Shown here: piece by piece, positions 1-9,482 of the stretch
Position numbering within the stretch: position 1 is the stretch's first letter
Layout of the letters: each line of letters begins with the position of its first letter
Assembly: GCF_002632825.1 (NCBI RefSeq)
Contig: NZ_NJAJ01000037.1
Coordinates: 1-34,958, forward strand
Direction: 5' to 3'
Source of the DNA: Xenorhabdus stockiae
GTDB lineage: Bacteria > Pseudomonadota > Gammaproteobacteria > Enterobacterales > Enterobacteriaceae
Length of the DNA: 34,958 nt
The notes under the pieces: model-generated
Seen by the model: the letters and a program-made list of their open reading frames with translations, nothing else
Databases searched by the model: none
What the model was told of the DNA's origin: nothing
Position numbers and translations under genes: made by a program

Positions 1-23
1 AGGCCCAATATGGCATTAGGGGG

Positions 24-1673
24 TTATACCCCGAAGCAGCATTTATTACGCGCTGCGTGAATTCTACTTTTAACCTCCATGAAAAATGGGAGGATTACCA
101 TTTGAACTTGCATGTGTTTTTCATCATCCGCTGTATCGCTATTTATCCGACCCGATAAGCTGTATTTTCCGGGAGGAATAGTTTGCCCATCCTGCATTGA
201 GGTAATCGTTTCTCCACATGGAGGGCCATTAAACGTTACCCCCGAGTTTCCCATATCAGCAAGACTCACTGTGCCGGTAATACCGCACGGCATCCAGAGA
301 TGTGCAGTCCAATTATCTCCATCACCTGTAGGCTGGGTTGAATAACTATGGCTATCGAAACTGGTAACAAGCTCAGGCCAAACAGGCCAACCTTTATCAT
401 CTTCAGTATGGCCTTTCCCTGAAACGGTAATATAGTTATTGTCAACAGTGGAATTAGGTTTCGGGCTGGTTATATTTGCCGGGCAACTTTGTACAGAATA
501 ATTGACTTCTTGTAGACCCGGCATATTTGATGTAAAAGGATCATATATGAAATCAGATACAGAAGCTTTATACTTAATGGAGCAAACAGCCTCTAGGTCT
601 TGCAGATTCCATTGACCTGCATGAGCATCAACAATCGGCTTATAACTTTTTGCTGGAGCATAAATAGTTCCATCATGGTTATAACCCGTAATCATAATAC
701 TCCCTGTTGTTAACTCATCGATCACAAAAACATTCACCAAACCCGATAAGCTATATTTTCCAGCAGGGATAATTTGCCCATCCTGCATTGAAGTAATTGT
801 AGCCCCGCACCAAGGGCCAATTAACGGTATATCACTATTAACTATATTTTTAATTCCAATGTGACTCTCTGCATCACATGGCAACCAAACATGCCCCATC
901 CAATTATCGCCATCACCTGTAGACCGAGTAGAATAATAATTTTTTGCAGAAGGGTTATAAACGTAGCTGTAAAGCTCAGGCCAGTTTCCATCTTCAGTAC
1001 GACCTGTTCCTAAAATTGTAGTATAGTTATTTTTTGATCTTGAATCCCAGTCAGGATAAGTAATTTTCGGCGGAATCCAGTCATTATCATCTTTTATAGT
1101 AATAGTAATGTTATAATCGTTTGTAATAGGCGTACCATCATTATTTAAACAATTATTACCACCACAATCGGCGGAAACCTCTAACCCACATCCTCGTTCC
1201 GTATCAACATGGTAAAACCAATCCGAATCTTCCCAGACAAAATATGGATTATAAGAAAATTCTAAATCAACATAGCAATTTTTATATTCTTTATTATTAA
1301 AATAAGTTGTTGCTGTCCAACTAATGCTTTTTGCTACTTGAGAACATACAGGAAAAGAAAAAACACTGTTTCTAATTTCAATTTGTTCTGTTTTTTCGTC
1401 CCCTGCCTGCAAATCAATATTTTTTTCTCCTGAATTATACATACAATGATCATCATTTCTATAAAGATTTAATTTATCATATTTACTCCCATTCTTAATC
1501 GTCACATTATAATAATAAGAAGGAGGCACTAAAAATAGTTTTTCCGGCGGTTTATCTTGGTTATTTATCTTATAGGGAACAATAACCTTTTTATCTAACT
1601 CAATTGCACTAGAGTTATGAAAAAAAGTTGTAATAATAAAAAACAACATGGCATATAAATTTATTTTTTTCAT
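24..1673 (-). CDS. Secreted protein of unknown function with two tandem modules
   Basis: I do not recognise this family. The start is placed at the Met that opens a clear signal peptide (MKKINLYAMLFFIITTF, cleavage likely after HNSSA near residue 23); a further in-frame Met lies upstream at 1727 but would bury the signal. The mature protein has a Cys-containing N-terminal part followed by two related modules, about residues 204-345 and 400-520. Both carry TEDxxWPEL, a Tyr-Ser-Thr stretch leading to TGDGDNW, LWxPC or VWLPC, and TSMQDGQxIPxGKYSLSG. The repetition and export suggest an extracellular binding or adhesion role, but that is inference. It is divergent from the trp operon. The last ~20 residues do not match module 1 and may be out of frame (see findings). 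Confidence 0.75.
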   Translation of the reverse strand: MKKINLYAMLFFIITTFFHNSSAIELDKKVIVPYKINNQDKPPEKLFLVPPSYYYNVTIKNGSKYDKLNLYRNDDHCMYNSGEKNIDLQAGDEKTEQIEIRNSVFSFPVCSQVAKSISWTATTYFNNKEYKNCYVDLEFSYNPYFVWEDSDWFYHVDTERGCGLEVSADCGGNNCLNNDGTPITNDYNITITIKDDNDWIPPKITYPDWDSRSKNNYTTILGTGRTEDGNWPELYSYVYNPSAKNYYSTRSTGDGDNWMGHVWLPCDAESHIGIKNIVNSDIPLIGPWCGATITSMQDGQIIPAGKYSLSGLVNVFVIDELTTGSIMITGYNHDGTIYAPAKSYKPIVDAHAGQWNLQDLEAVCSIKYKASVSDFIYDPFTSNMPGLQEVNYSVQSCPANITSPKPNSTVDNNYITVSGKGHTEDDKGWPVWPELVTSFDSHSYSTQPTGDGDNWTAHLWMPCGITGTVSLADMGNSGVTFNGPPCGETITSMQDGQTIPPGKYSLSGRINSDTADDEKHMQVQMVILPFFMEVKSRIHAARNKCCFGV

Positions 1674-1828
1674 AAGATAATAGCTCATTAAAAAATAATG
1701 CCGTTGATGAAAAACAACAGAAGTCATTCACAATAAATTCATAAAGAATAAAATTCAACCAATTGCATTTATAAAAAATGAGCCATCTGTTATAGATTTA
1801 AACTACTGATCGATACAAACTATTCAAT

Positions 1829-1972
1829 ATATATCCTTCGTCTTTCAAGTTGCCTCTTTGTTGGTTGCGCTCATTCACCCCGGTCACCGTTTTTATAAAC
1901 AGACGGTTATCTATGCTCCCGGGGATGATTTCCCTTGCCGTCGCGATACATCTTGAAATTCATTGAGTATAC
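1829..1972. repeat. MITE-like dispersed repeat, about 144 bp
   Basis: One end reads TATATCCTTCGTCTTTCAAG and the other ATCTTGAAATTCATTGAGTA, so the termini carry the inverted pair TTTCAAG/CTTGAAA. The interior holds GC-rich segments such as CACCCCGGTCACCG. A partial copy in the opposite orientation lies at 18188-18222, and a degenerate half-copy near 31845. It contains no ORF and ends 28 bp before the trp -35 box. Assignment to a Xenorhabdus/Photorhabdus repeat family is from memory. Confidence 0.7.
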
Positions 1973-2000
1973 ACCGAAGAAAAATACATCAAAAAAACGG

Positions 2001-2029
2001 TTGACAAGCAAACAAAGAACCAGTTTACT
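2001..2029 (+). promoter_or_regulatory. trp operon promoter
   Basis: A perfect -35 box TTGACA (2001-2006) is followed by a 17-bp spacer and the -10 box TTTACT (2024-2029). Box positions and the flanking GTACGCAAG closely match the E. coli trp promoter, where the -10 is TTAACT. It lies about 64 bp before trpL. Confidence 0.9.
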
Positions 2030-2038
2030 AGTACGCAA
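2017..2038 (+). promoter_or_regulatory. TrpR operator
   Basis: The sequence AGAACCAGTTTACTAGTACG overlaps the -10 box and matches the E. coli trp operator (CGAACTAGTTAACTAGTACG) at most positions, with the central CTAG-type half-site kept on the right. Tryptophan-bound TrpR would block RNA polymerase here. TrpR itself is not in this window. Confidence 0.85.
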
Positions 2039-2092
2039 GATTTGCTTGTTGAACACATATAACTAACACTCTACTTTAACAAGGCACTTACG

Positions 2093-2164
2093 ATGATCAC
2101 ACTTATGAAAGCAACTCAAAATATGCGTTGGTGGCCCAACTTCCCATTCAGGGCGGTTGAGTAG
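2093..2164 (+). CDS. trpL: trp operon leader peptide
   Basis: A 23-residue ORF starts with ATG 8 nt after AAGG. It contains two adjacent Trp codons (tgg tgg) in the context MRWWPNF at residues 11-17. Ribosome stalling at these codons when charged tRNA-Trp is scarce is the known sensor of trp attenuation. An internal ATG at 2105 would give a 19-residue peptide but has no ribosome binding site. The peptide differs from E. coli TrpL (14 residues) except for the WW pair. The Trp codons lie in a small GTTGG/CCAAC hairpin, equivalent to part of segment 1. Confidence 0.85.
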   Translation: MITLMKATQNMRWWPNFPFRAVE

Positions 2165-2194
2165 CACACATAAGTCGAGATCCAAAGTGCCAAT

Positions 2195-2221
2195 AACCCG
2201 CTCTGAAAAGCGGGTTTTTTT
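2195..2221 (+). terminator. trp attenuator (3:4 terminator)
   Basis: The stem is AACCCGCT (2195-2202) paired with AGCGGGTT (2209-2216), with a 6-nt loop, followed by a run of seven T. GGGCGGTT at 2151-2158, overlapping the end of trpL, can pair with AACCCGCTC with one bulge and is a plausible antiterminator partner (segment 2). It lies between trpL and trpE as in E. coli. Confidence 0.88.
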
Positions 2222-2262
2222 ATACCAATTTTCTGTAGAAAAAGATAACAAAAGAGGTGGGT

Positions 2263-3822
2263 ATGATGGGTAAAGAATTTAATATTTCAGTAAATCAACG
2301 AGAGACAGTCTACCAGTCTGATCCAACGTTGCTTTTTAATGAGTTATGCAATAACCGGCCAGCAACATTATTGTTAGAATCAGCGGAAGTTAACAGTAAG
2401 AACGCTATCAAAAGCATGCTGATTATTGATAGCGCTATACGTATTACCGCTAATGGCCGACAGGTTGATTTTGCAGCGTTAACTGAAAATGGCAAAAATC
2501 TGCTGCCCATCTTAGCCGGCCTACTATCAGAAAAAGCTCAGATCACTCTCGAAACACATACCCTTCAGGCTCAATTTCCTGCTATTGAGGAAAATTTAGA
2601 TGAAGACAGCCGTTTAAAAGCCGATTCTGTTTTTGATGCATTACGTGCTCTGACTCAATTATCCACCCTAGCTGAAGATTCTGATGCCATTTTTTCAGGC
2701 GGATTATTTTCCTATGATTTAGTAGCAGAATTTGAACAGCTTCCCATACTAAAAACCTCTCAACGCTGCCCTGATTTCTGTTTTTATCTGGCAGAAACCA
2801 TGATGGTGATCGACCATCCGCGCCAGCACGCCATGTTGCAAACAACACGATTTGGTGAATCAAAAGCAGAAGAACAGCGCCTTGACGAACGTTTATCTGC
2901 ACTGGAAAACATCATTGCTCAGCCTCGTCAGCCCTTAACGCCCGTAACATTACCGGTTATACAAATTTCCTGTAACCGGAGTGATGAGCAGTATGCCGAT
3001 ATCGTTCAACAATTACAGGGTTTTATCCGGCAGGGTGATATATTTCAGGTTGTTCCATCCCGACGTTTCACCTTACCCTGCCCAGCACCACTGAATGCTT
3101 ATCACACTCTAAAAAAACTAAATCCAAGCCCGTATATGTTTTTCATGCAGGATCAGGATTTTTGCCTGTTTGGTGCTTCCCCTGAAAGTGCCCTTAAATA
3201 TGATGCAGACAGCCAGCAAATTGAAATTTATCCCATCGCGGGCACACGCCCCCGTGGGCGCAATGCCACTGGTGAACTAAATGCGGATCTGGATAGCCGA
3301 CTTGAACTAGAAATGCGTACCGATGCTAAGGAATTATCCGAACATATCATGCTGGTTGATTTGGCACGTAATGACATAGCGCGTATTTGTGAACCAGGTA
3401 GCCGCTACGTTGCTGATCTAATGAACGTTGACCGTTATTCATTTGTTATGCATCTTGTTTCCCGAGTAGTCGGTACACTGCGCCACGACCTGGATATTTT
3501 TCATGCTTATCAGGCCTGTATGAATATGGGAACACTGACAGGTGCGCCGAAAGTCCGGGCGATGCAACTTATTGCGCAATATGAGAATGAACGCCGGGGC
3601 AGCTATGCCGGTGCAGTGGGTTATTTCACCGGTAAAGGGGATTTTGACACATGCATTGTGATTCGTTCTGCCTATGTAGAAAACGGAGAAGCAACGGTTC
3701 AGGTCGGAGCCGGCATCGTTCTGGATTCCGTTCCACAATCCGAAGTTCAGGAAACCCAGAGCAAATCCAGAGCCGTCATTCACGCTATCGCTCAAGCTCA
3801 TAACACGGAGGTAACATTCTAA
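2263..3822 (+). CDS. trpE: Anthranilate synthase component I
   Basis: TrpE converts chorismate to anthranilate, using ammonia supplied by TrpG; this is the first step of tryptophan synthesis. The protein is about 519 residues, normal for the family. It has the N-terminal tryptophan-binding motif LLES (feedback inhibition) and a C-terminal chorismate-binding domain with [14 protein letters not shown] and [13 protein letters not shown] at 2253-2257 precedes two consecutive ATG codons at 2263 and 2266, either of which could be used; a GTG at 2257 overlaps the ribosome binding site and is unlikely. It is the first structural gene after the attenuator, and its stop overlaps the trpG start (TAATG), indicating translational coupling. 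Confidence 0.97.
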   Translation: MMGKEFNISVNQRETVYQSDPTLLFNELCNNRPATLLLESAEVNSKNAIKSMLIIDSAIRITANGRQVDFAALTENGKNLLPILAGLLSEKAQITLETHTLQAQFPAIEENLDEDSRLKADSVFDALRALTQLSTLAEDSDAIFSGGLFSYDLVAEFEQLPILKTSQRCPDFCFYLAETMMVIDHPRQHAMLQTTRFGESKAEEQRLDERLSALENIIAQPRQPLTPVTLPVIQISCNRSDEQYADIVQQLQGFIRQGDIFQVVPSRRFTLPCPAPLNAYHTLKKLNPSPYMFFMQDQDFCLFGASPESALKYDADSQQIEIYPIAGTRPRGRNATGELNADLDSRLELEMRTDAKELSEHIMLVDLARNDIARICEPGSRYVADLMNVDRYSFVMHLVSRVVGTLRHDLDIFHAYQACMNMGTLTGAPKVRAMQLIAQYENERRGSYAGAVGYFTGKGDFDTCIVIRSAYVENGEATVQVGAGIVLDSVPQSEVQETQSKSRAVIHAIAQAHNTEVTF

Positions 3823-4418
3823 TGGCAAATATTCTTCTGATCGATAATGTTGACTCTTTTACCTACAATCTTGTGGATCAACTACGCTGTGGGGGTCATC
3901 AGGTTGTTATCTACCGTAATACGGTATCCGTCGAGATAATCATGGCTCAACTGGAAAGTATGGTATCACCATTACTTATGCTATCTCCGGGCCCGGGAAA
4001 ACCCTCAGAAGCCGGGTGTATGCCACAATTACTTCAAAGGGTTATCGGAAAAATTCCCGTGATCGGTATCTGCCTCGGGCATCAGGCCATTATCGAAGCC
4101 TATGGTGGCACTATCTCAGCCGCCAGTGAAATTCTGCACGGTAAATCAACATTAGCGACTCATGACGGGCTGGCTATGTTTTCCGGTTTACCTAACCCGC
4201 TTCCCGTTGCCCGTTATCACTCTCTGGTGGGTGTAAATATTCCGGCAACACTGGTTGTTTCCGCTTATTGTCACGATACAGTAATGGCAGTTCGTCACGA
4301 CGAGAACAGAGTTTGTGGATTCCAATTTCACCCTGAATCCATCCTGACAACACAGGGAACCCGCTTACTTGAGCAAACACTGGAATGGGCACTAAATTCA
4401 CAGGAATCGGGGCAATAA
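3822..4418 (+). CDS. trpG: Anthranilate synthase component II (glutamine amidotransferase)
   Basis: TrpG hydrolyses glutamine and channels ammonia to TrpE. This 198-residue protein is a class I amidotransferase with the oxyanion motif LSPGPGKP, the nucleophile Cys in GICLGHQ and the His-Glu of FHPES. It is a stand-alone protein: the next gene, trpD, starts 16 bp downstream with its own ribosome binding site. E. coli and Salmonella instead carry a fused TrpGD; separate genes are known from Serratia and some other Enterobacterales. The start ATG overlaps the trpE stop by 1 nt. Confidence 0.96.
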   Translation: MANILLIDNVDSFTYNLVDQLRCGGHQVVIYRNTVSVEIIMAQLESMVSPLLMLSPGPGKPSEAGCMPQLLQRVIGKIPVIGICLGHQAIIEAYGGTISAASEILHGKSTLATHDGLAMFSGLPNPLPVARYHSLVGVNIPATLVVSAYCHDTVMAVRHDENRVCGFQFHPESILTTQGTRLLEQTLEWALNSQESGQ

Positions 4419-4434
4419 AAGGGAGAATGGGAAA

Positions 4435-5433
4435 ATGCAATTAATTTTACAAAAACTGTTTAGTGCTCAGGCACTAACCCAGCAAGAAAGCCAAAAACTT
4501 TTTACGGCTATTATTTGTGGCGAGCTGAGTGAGCCACAACTTGCGGCGGTACTAATCAGTATGAAACTACGCGGTGAACAGCCTCAGGAAATTGCCGGGG
4601 CGGCACAGGCACTATTAGCCAATGCATCTCCATTTCCACGCCCTGACTACCCTTTCTGTGACATCGTCGGAACAGGTGGTGACGGAACAAACAGCATCAA
4701 TATCTCGACAACCAGCGCTTTTGTTGCCGCAGCCTGCGGCCTTAAAGTGGCAAAGCATGGCAATCGCAGCATTTCCAGCCGTTCAGGGTCATCTGATTTA
4801 CTGGCTGAGTTTGGTATCGCACTAAATGCCAGTGCTGAAGAATCCCGTCGGGCACTGGATGAAATCAGTATCTGCTTTCTGTTTGCTCCGCAATACCACA
4901 GCGGATTTCGCCATGCAGTTAATGTTCGCCAGCAACTGAAAACCCGTACTTTGTTTAATGTACTTGGTCCGTTAATCAATCCTGCTCGCCCGCCTCTTGC
5001 CCTGATTGGTGTTTACAGTCCGGAATTGGTGAATCCTATTGCTCAGACATTGCAGGTATTGGGGTTTCAACGTGCTGCGGTCGTACATAGCGGTGGCATG
5101 GATGAAGTTGCTTTACACGCTCCTATTCAGGTTGCTGAACTTAACCGTGGTGAAATTATCCAATATCAGTTAACAGCAGAAGATTTTGGGCTGCCAAATC
5201 ACCCTATATCATCACTCAGTGGAGGAACACCACAAGAAAATCGTCATATGACGAGCTTATTATTACAAGGACAAGGTAAAAAAGCGCATGTTGATGCGGT
5301 GGCTGCCAATGTTGCTCTTTTAATGAAAATACATGGTCAGGAAGATTTACGGCAAAATACACAACAGGCATTGGACACGATTTACAGTGGCCGAGCCTAT
5401 GAAAAAGTGATCGCACTAGCAGCAGGGATTTAA
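4435..5433 (+). CDS. trpD: Anthranilate phosphoribosyltransferase
   Basis: TrpD transfers phosphoribose from PRPP to anthranilate. The 332-residue protein has the PRPP-binding GTGGDG motif with the following [25 protein letters not shown] anthranilate-site residues (here ending DLLAEFG) and a conserved [11 protein letters not shown] segment. Its length is that of an unfused TrpD. A GGGAGAATGGGAAA tract before the ATG supplies a purine-rich ribosome binding site. trpCF follows after 2 bp. Confidence 0.96.
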   Translation: MQLILQKLFSAQALTQQESQKLFTAIICGELSEPQLAAVLISMKLRGEQPQEIAGAAQALLANASPFPRPDYPFCDIVGTGGDGTNSINISTTSAFVAAACGLKVAKHGNRSISSRSGSSDLLAEFGIALNASAEESRRALDEISICFLFAPQYHSGFRHAVNVRQQLKTRTLFNVLGPLINPARPPLALIGVYSPELVNPIAQTLQVLGFQRAAVVHSGGMDEVALHAPIQVAELNRGEIIQYQLTAEDFGLPNHPISSLSGGTPQENRHMTSLLLQGQGKKAHVDAVAANVALLMKIHGQEDLRQNTQQALDTIYSGRAYEKVIALAAGI

Positions 5434-5435
5434 TC

Positions 5436-6800
5436 ATGAAAAGTAATGTATTACAGAAAATCGTTGAAGATAAGGCGTTATATCTCATCACCCGCAAGGC
5501 TGAACAGCCGCTGGAGAGTTTTCTGGATTCTGTTGTACCGAGCCATCGTCGCTTTTATCAGGCACTGACACACAAACAAACCGTTTTTATTTTGGAGTGT
5601 AAAAAGGCGTCTCCTTCAAAAGGTTTAATTCGGTCTGATTTTAACCCGGTACGCATTGCTAAAACTTACCAGCCTTATGCGGCTGCGATCTCAGTACTGA
5701 CTGACGAAAAATATTTTCAGGGCAGTTATGATTTTCTCCGTATGGTTAGTGCAGCCGTACACCAACCTGTTCTGTGTAAAGACTTCATCATTGATCCCTA
5801 TCAGGTTTATCTGGCCCGCTATTATCAGGCAGATGCTATCCTGCTGATGCTTTCCGTGCTTGATGATGATACCTATCGCGAACTTTCCGCTCTGGCGCAT
5901 AGCCTTAATATGGGAGTATTAACGGAAGTCAGTAATGAGGTTGAACGCCACCGGGCAATTGCTCTGGGAGCAAAAGTCATTGGCATCAATAACCGTGACC
6001 TGCGCGATCTGTCCATCGATTTACAACGTACCCGCAAACTGGCAGCCGGTTTACCAAAAGAGACTATCGTTATTAGCGAATCAGGTATTCACAGCCACCA
6101 GCAGGTACGTGATTTAAGCCAGTTTGCTCACGGTTTTCTGATTGGCAGTGCTTTAATGGCTCAGTCCGATTTAGATCTAGCGTTACGTCGATTGATTCTG
6201 GGTGACAATAAAATTTGTGGTTTGACCCGTCCACAGGATGCCAAAGCTGCATTGCAGGCCGGAGCTGTTTATGGTGGCCTGATTTTTGCTGAAAAATCAC
6301 CACGCAGAATTAGCCAGCAACAAGCGCAACAAATTATTAATGAAGTTCCTTTATTATATGTTGGCGTATTCCAGAATCAGCCCGTTGATTTTGTCTGCCA
6401 GACTGCCCGGGCGCTTTCACTGACCGCAGTTCAATTACATGGTAATGAAGATCAGCCTTATATTGATGCACTTCGTTCTTTATTACCGGAAAATTGTGAA
6501 ATCTGGAAATCTGTTGATATGTCGAAAACTGAAGTATTTTCCGCTCTCTCCAATATTGATCACTTATTATTGGATAATGGTTTCGGCGGTACAGGAAAAA
6601 CGTTTGACTGGAAATTAATTGATAAAGGTTCTCAACATAACAGTGTTCTCGCGGGTGGTTTAAATGCTGAGAACTGTCGGCAGGCCGCCGCATTGGGTTG
6701 TTACGGACTGGATTTTAATTCCGGTGTCGAAATCCAACCCGGGATTAAAAGCAGCCAGAAAATAAAACAAGTCTTCCAACAATTACGCTGCTACCCGTAA
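5436..6800 (+). CDS. trpCF: Bifunctional indole-3-glycerol-phosphate synthase / phosphoribosylanthranilate isomerase
   Basis: This is a fused enzyme of 454 residues. The N-terminal TrpC barrel (about 1-255) carries FILECKKASPSKG, the CKDFIID strand and the phosphate-binding SESGI. The C-terminal TrpF barrel (about 256-454) carries KICGLTRPQDA, VQLHGNE and LLLDNGFGGTGKTFDW. It catalyses isomerisation of phosphoribosylanthranilate and closure of the indole ring. The fusion is typical of enterobacteria, so this operon has TrpC-TrpF fused while TrpG and TrpD are not. Confidence 0.97.
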   Translation: MKSNVLQKIVEDKALYLITRKAEQPLESFLDSVVPSHRRFYQALTHKQTVFILECKKASPSKGLIRSDFNPVRIAKTYQPYAAAISVLTDEKYFQGSYDFLRMVSAAVHQPVLCKDFIIDPYQVYLARYYQADAILLMLSVLDDDTYRELSALAHSLNMGVLTEVSNEVERHRAIALGAKVIGINNRDLRDLSIDLQRTRKLAAGLPKETIVISESGIHSHQQVRDLSQFAHGFLIGSALMAQSDLDLALRRLILGDNKICGLTRPQDAKAALQAGAVYGGLIFAEKSPRRISQQQAQQIINEVPLLYVGVFQNQPVDFVCQTARALSLTAVQLHGNEDQPYIDALRSLLPENCEIWKSVDMSKTEVFSALSNIDHLLLDNGFGGTGKTFDWKLIDKGSQHNSVLAGGLNAENCRQAAALGCYGLDFNSGVEIQPGIKSSQKIKQVFQQLRCYP

Positions 6801-6837
6801 TCTTTCAGATAACTAATATTCAGACAGAAAGTGGAAA

Positions 6838-8037
6838 ATGAAAATAATGAGTAAATTAAATCCGTATTTTGGTGATTTTGGCGGGCAATTCGTCCCCCAA
6901 ATTCTCGTCCCTGCCCTTGATCAATTAGAAGAAGCATTTATCGAGGCAAAAAATGATCCTGAATTTCAGCAAGAATTTCATAACTTACTGAAAAACTATG
7001 CTGGCCGCCCAACGGCTTTAACGTTATGCCAGAATTTAACCAAAGGCACAAAAACCCGTTTATATCTGAAACGTGAAGATTTACTTCATGGCGGTGCACA
7101 CAAAACCAATCAGGTATTAGGGCAGGCATTACTGGCAAAGCGAATGGGAAAAGAAGAAATCATTGCCGAAACCGGTGCAGGTCAGCATGGGGTTGCAACC
7201 GCACTGGCGTGTGCTCTTCTGGGTTTAAAATGCCGTGTCTATATGGGTGCAAAAGATATTGAACGCCAGTCCCCCAACGTATTCCGTATGCGTCTCATGG
7301 GAGCAGAAGTCATTCCCGTTCACAGTGGATCTTCAACACTGAAAGATGCCTGTAACGAAGCCATGCGTGACTGGTCCGGCAGCTATGATAAAGCGCATTA
7401 TTTGCTTGGCACCGCTGCGGGGCCTCATCCTTACCCAACAATGGTACGTGAATTTCAGCGCATGATTGGTGAAGAGGCCAAAGCTCAGGTTCTGGAAAAA
7501 GAAGGACGCCTGCCCGATGCGGTTATTGCCTGTATCGGTGGTGGTTCAAATGCTATCGGCTTATTTGCAGAATTTATTCCGGAAACTCATGTGCGCCTGA
7601 TAGGTGTTGAACCCGCAGGGCATGGCATCGAAACCGGAGAGCATGGCGCACCATTAAAACACGGGAAGCTGGGCATCTACTTTGGTATGAAATCGCCGAT
7701 TATGCAGACAGAAGATGGGCAAATAGAAGAGTCATATTCCATTTCTGCCGGGTTAGACTTTCCTTCCGTCGGTCCCCAACATGCCTACCTGAACAGCATC
7801 GGGAGAGCTGATTATGTTTCCATTACAGATGATGAAGCACTGGATGCATTCAAGGCACTGTCACTAAACGAGGGAATTATCCCGGCTTTAGAGTCTTCAC
7901 ATGCCCTCGCCTATGCGCTGAAAATGATCCATCAGGAGCCGGATAAAGAACAATTACTCATCGTCAATTTATCCGGTCGTGGCGACAAAGATATATTTAC
8001 TGTTCACGATATTTTGAAATCCAGGGGGGAAATCTGA
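6838..8037 (+). CDS. trpB: Tryptophan synthase beta chain
   Basis: A PLP enzyme that condenses indole with serine to give tryptophan. The PLP lysine is in [12 protein letters not shown], the phosphate-binding loop is GGGSNAIG, and GRPTALT and AETGAGQHG are intact. At 399 residues from 6838 it is near the usual length. A second ATG at 6847 (MSKLNPYFG) aligns about equally well with E. coli TrpB; GTGGAAA lies just before 6838. The stop overlaps the trpA start by one base (TGATG), consistent with coupled production of the alpha2-beta2 complex. Confidence 0.97.
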   Translation: MKIMSKLNPYFGDFGGQFVPQILVPALDQLEEAFIEAKNDPEFQQEFHNLLKNYAGRPTALTLCQNLTKGTKTRLYLKREDLLHGGAHKTNQVLGQALLAKRMGKEEIIAETGAGQHGVATALACALLGLKCRVYMGAKDIERQSPNVFRMRLMGAEVIPVHSGSSTLKDACNEAMRDWSGSYDKAHYLLGTAAGPHPYPTMVREFQRMIGEEAKAQVLEKEGRLPDAVIACIGGGSNAIGLFAEFIPETHVRLIGVEPAGHGIETGEHGAPLKHGKLGIYFGMKSPIMQTEDGQIEESYSISAGLDFPSVGPQHAYLNSIGRADYVSITDDEALDAFKALSLNEGIIPALESSHALAYALKMIHQEPDKEQLLIVNLSGRGDKDIFTVHDILKSRGEI

Positions 8038-8843
8038 TGGAACGTTATGAATTGCTTTTCAAGAAATTAGAAAAACAAAATCAGGGTGCTTTTGTTCCTT
8101 TTGTGACTCTCGGCGACCCTAATCCTGAATTATCCTTAGATATCATTGATGCTCTTATTTCTGGCGGCGCTGACGCACTGGAAATTGGTATTCCATTTTC
8201 AGACCCTCTGGCAGACGGCCCGACGATCCAGAATGCTAACCTTCGTGCTCTGTCTTCTCATGTTACGCCAACACGCTGTTTTGAATTACTGGCACAGATT
8301 CGGGCAAAGTATCCAGAGATCCCCATCGGATTATTAATGTATGCAAATCTGGTATTTCACAGTGGAATCGATGAATTTTATGCTCGCTGTAAACATGCCG
8401 GGGTTGATTCCGTGTTAATTGCAGATGTGCCAATATCTGAATCACGTCCTTTTTACTCGGCAGCCATAAAACATGATGTTGCCCCTATTTTTATCTGCCC
8501 GCCCAATGCAGATGATAATTTATTGCGTGAGATTGCTTCATTCGGTCGCGGTTACACTTATCTGCTATCCAGAGCAGGAACTACCGGGGTACAGAATAGA
8601 ATGAAAAACCCACTGACGGATCTGGTCAACAAGCTCAAAGAATACCGTGCTGCACCGGCCATACAGGGGTTTGGCATTTCCGAGCCAGCTCAGGTCACAT
8701 CTGTCATTAATAGTGGGGCGGCAGGAGCTATTTCAGGATCAGCCGTGGTTAATATCATTGAGAATAATTTACATCAACCTCAGATTATGTTAGAAAAACT
8801 TAGCGTATTCGTTCACTCGATGAAATCAGCTACCCTGCGATAA
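8037..8843 (+). CDS. trpA: Tryptophan synthase alpha chain
   Basis: TrpA cleaves indole-3-glycerol phosphate and channels indole to TrpB. The 268-residue TIM barrel has the catalytic Glu and Asp in [19 protein letters not shown], the mobile loop SRAGTTG and the phosphate site GFGISEP and GAISGSAVV. It is the last gene of the trp operon. A symmetric hairpin follows 5 bp after the stop. Confidence 0.97.
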   Translation: MERYELLFKKLEKQNQGAFVPFVTLGDPNPELSLDIIDALISGGADALEIGIPFSDPLADGPTIQNANLRALSSHVTPTRCFELLAQIRAKYPEIPIGLLMYANLVFHSGIDEFYARCKHAGVDSVLIADVPISESRPFYSAAIKHDVAPIFICPPNADDNLLREIASFGRGYTYLLSRAGTTGVQNRMKNPLTDLVNKLKEYRAAPAIQGFGISEPAQVTSVINSGAAGAISGSAVVNIIENNLHQPQIMLEKLSVFVHSMKSATLR

Positions 8844-8848
8844 TACCG

Positions 8849-8878
8849 TTTCCCCCATAACCCAATTCGTGGGGGAAA
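8849..8878 (+). terminator. Candidate trp operon terminator hairpin
   Basis: A perfect 9-bp stem, TTTCCCCCA (8849-8857) with TGGGGGAAA (8870-8878), and a 12-nt loop lie directly after trpA. No T-run follows, so it may be a weak intrinsic terminator or a 3' end-protecting hairpin. Confidence 0.6.
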
Positions 8879-9060
8879 TGATCCAAAACATAAATCCAAT
8901 TTATTTGTAAGTTCCCTTATCTTCAACAATACTGTTTAACCATTACTATTACATTATTCCCCGGTAAAAAAAACTTGTCATAATAATGTGTTAAAAATCA
9001 ACGTCAGAAAACAGGAAACGTATTTCGCAAAACTATTCCTGACATCAACGGAGAACCATT

Positions 9061-9375
9061 ATGAAAAAATTACAGTCCATTTCCACACTCCTTATCGCAG
9101 CGGTTATCACCGCCATACTATCAGCATGTGCCCCAACTGCAACGACCGAAAGCACAGGAAACTATATTGATGACACGGTAATCAGCACGAAAATAAAAAC
9201 AGCTCTGTTTGAAGAAAAGAACCTTAAATCCAATGATATTAATGTAGAAACTTATAAAGGACGTGTTCAATTAAGTGGCTTTGCACGTTCACCTGAAGAA
9301 GTCAGACAAGCCATTCAGATTGCAAGAAGTATTCCGGGGGTTAAAACTGTTATTAACTCAATAAAACTCCGCTGA
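9061..9375 (+). CDS. BON-domain lipoprotein
   Basis: This 104-residue protein has a lipoprotein signal (MKKLQSISTLLIAAVITAI) ending in lipobox LSAC, with Cys at about residue 22. A single BON domain follows (about 35-103), with the typical DDTVISTKIKTAL, GRVQLSGFA and IPGVKTVINSI pattern. BON domains occur in OsmY and related envelope-stress proteins and are thought to bind phospholipid surfaces. The Asp at +2 after Cys is absent (Ala), which predicts outer-membrane sorting. GGAG sits 7 nt before the start. It appears monocistronic between trpA and the convergent ompW. The exact role is unknown. Confidence 0.85.
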   Translation: MKKLQSISTLLIAAVITAILSACAPTATTESTGNYIDDTVISTKIKTALFEEKNLKSNDINVETYKGRVQLSGFARSPEEVRQAIQIARSIPGVKTVINSIKLR

Positions 9376-9482
9376 TCAAGCGAATATATTATAGAAATGT
9401 AGAAAGTACATGGTAAAAAAGAGGGGCAAATAATGCCCCACTGGTTCTCATATCAAACACACAGGTTAACTGTATCAAATAA

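Noticed and set aside
3439-3828. 129-codon minus-strand ORF inside trpE
   Set aside because: Antisense shadow of trpE; no ribosome binding site or family signal.
8988-9170. 60-codon plus-strand ORF overlapping the BON lipoprotein gene
   Set aside because: It runs in another frame over the lipoprotein start, has no ribosome binding site and no recognisable sequence; the lipoprotein frame has a clear signal and BON domain.
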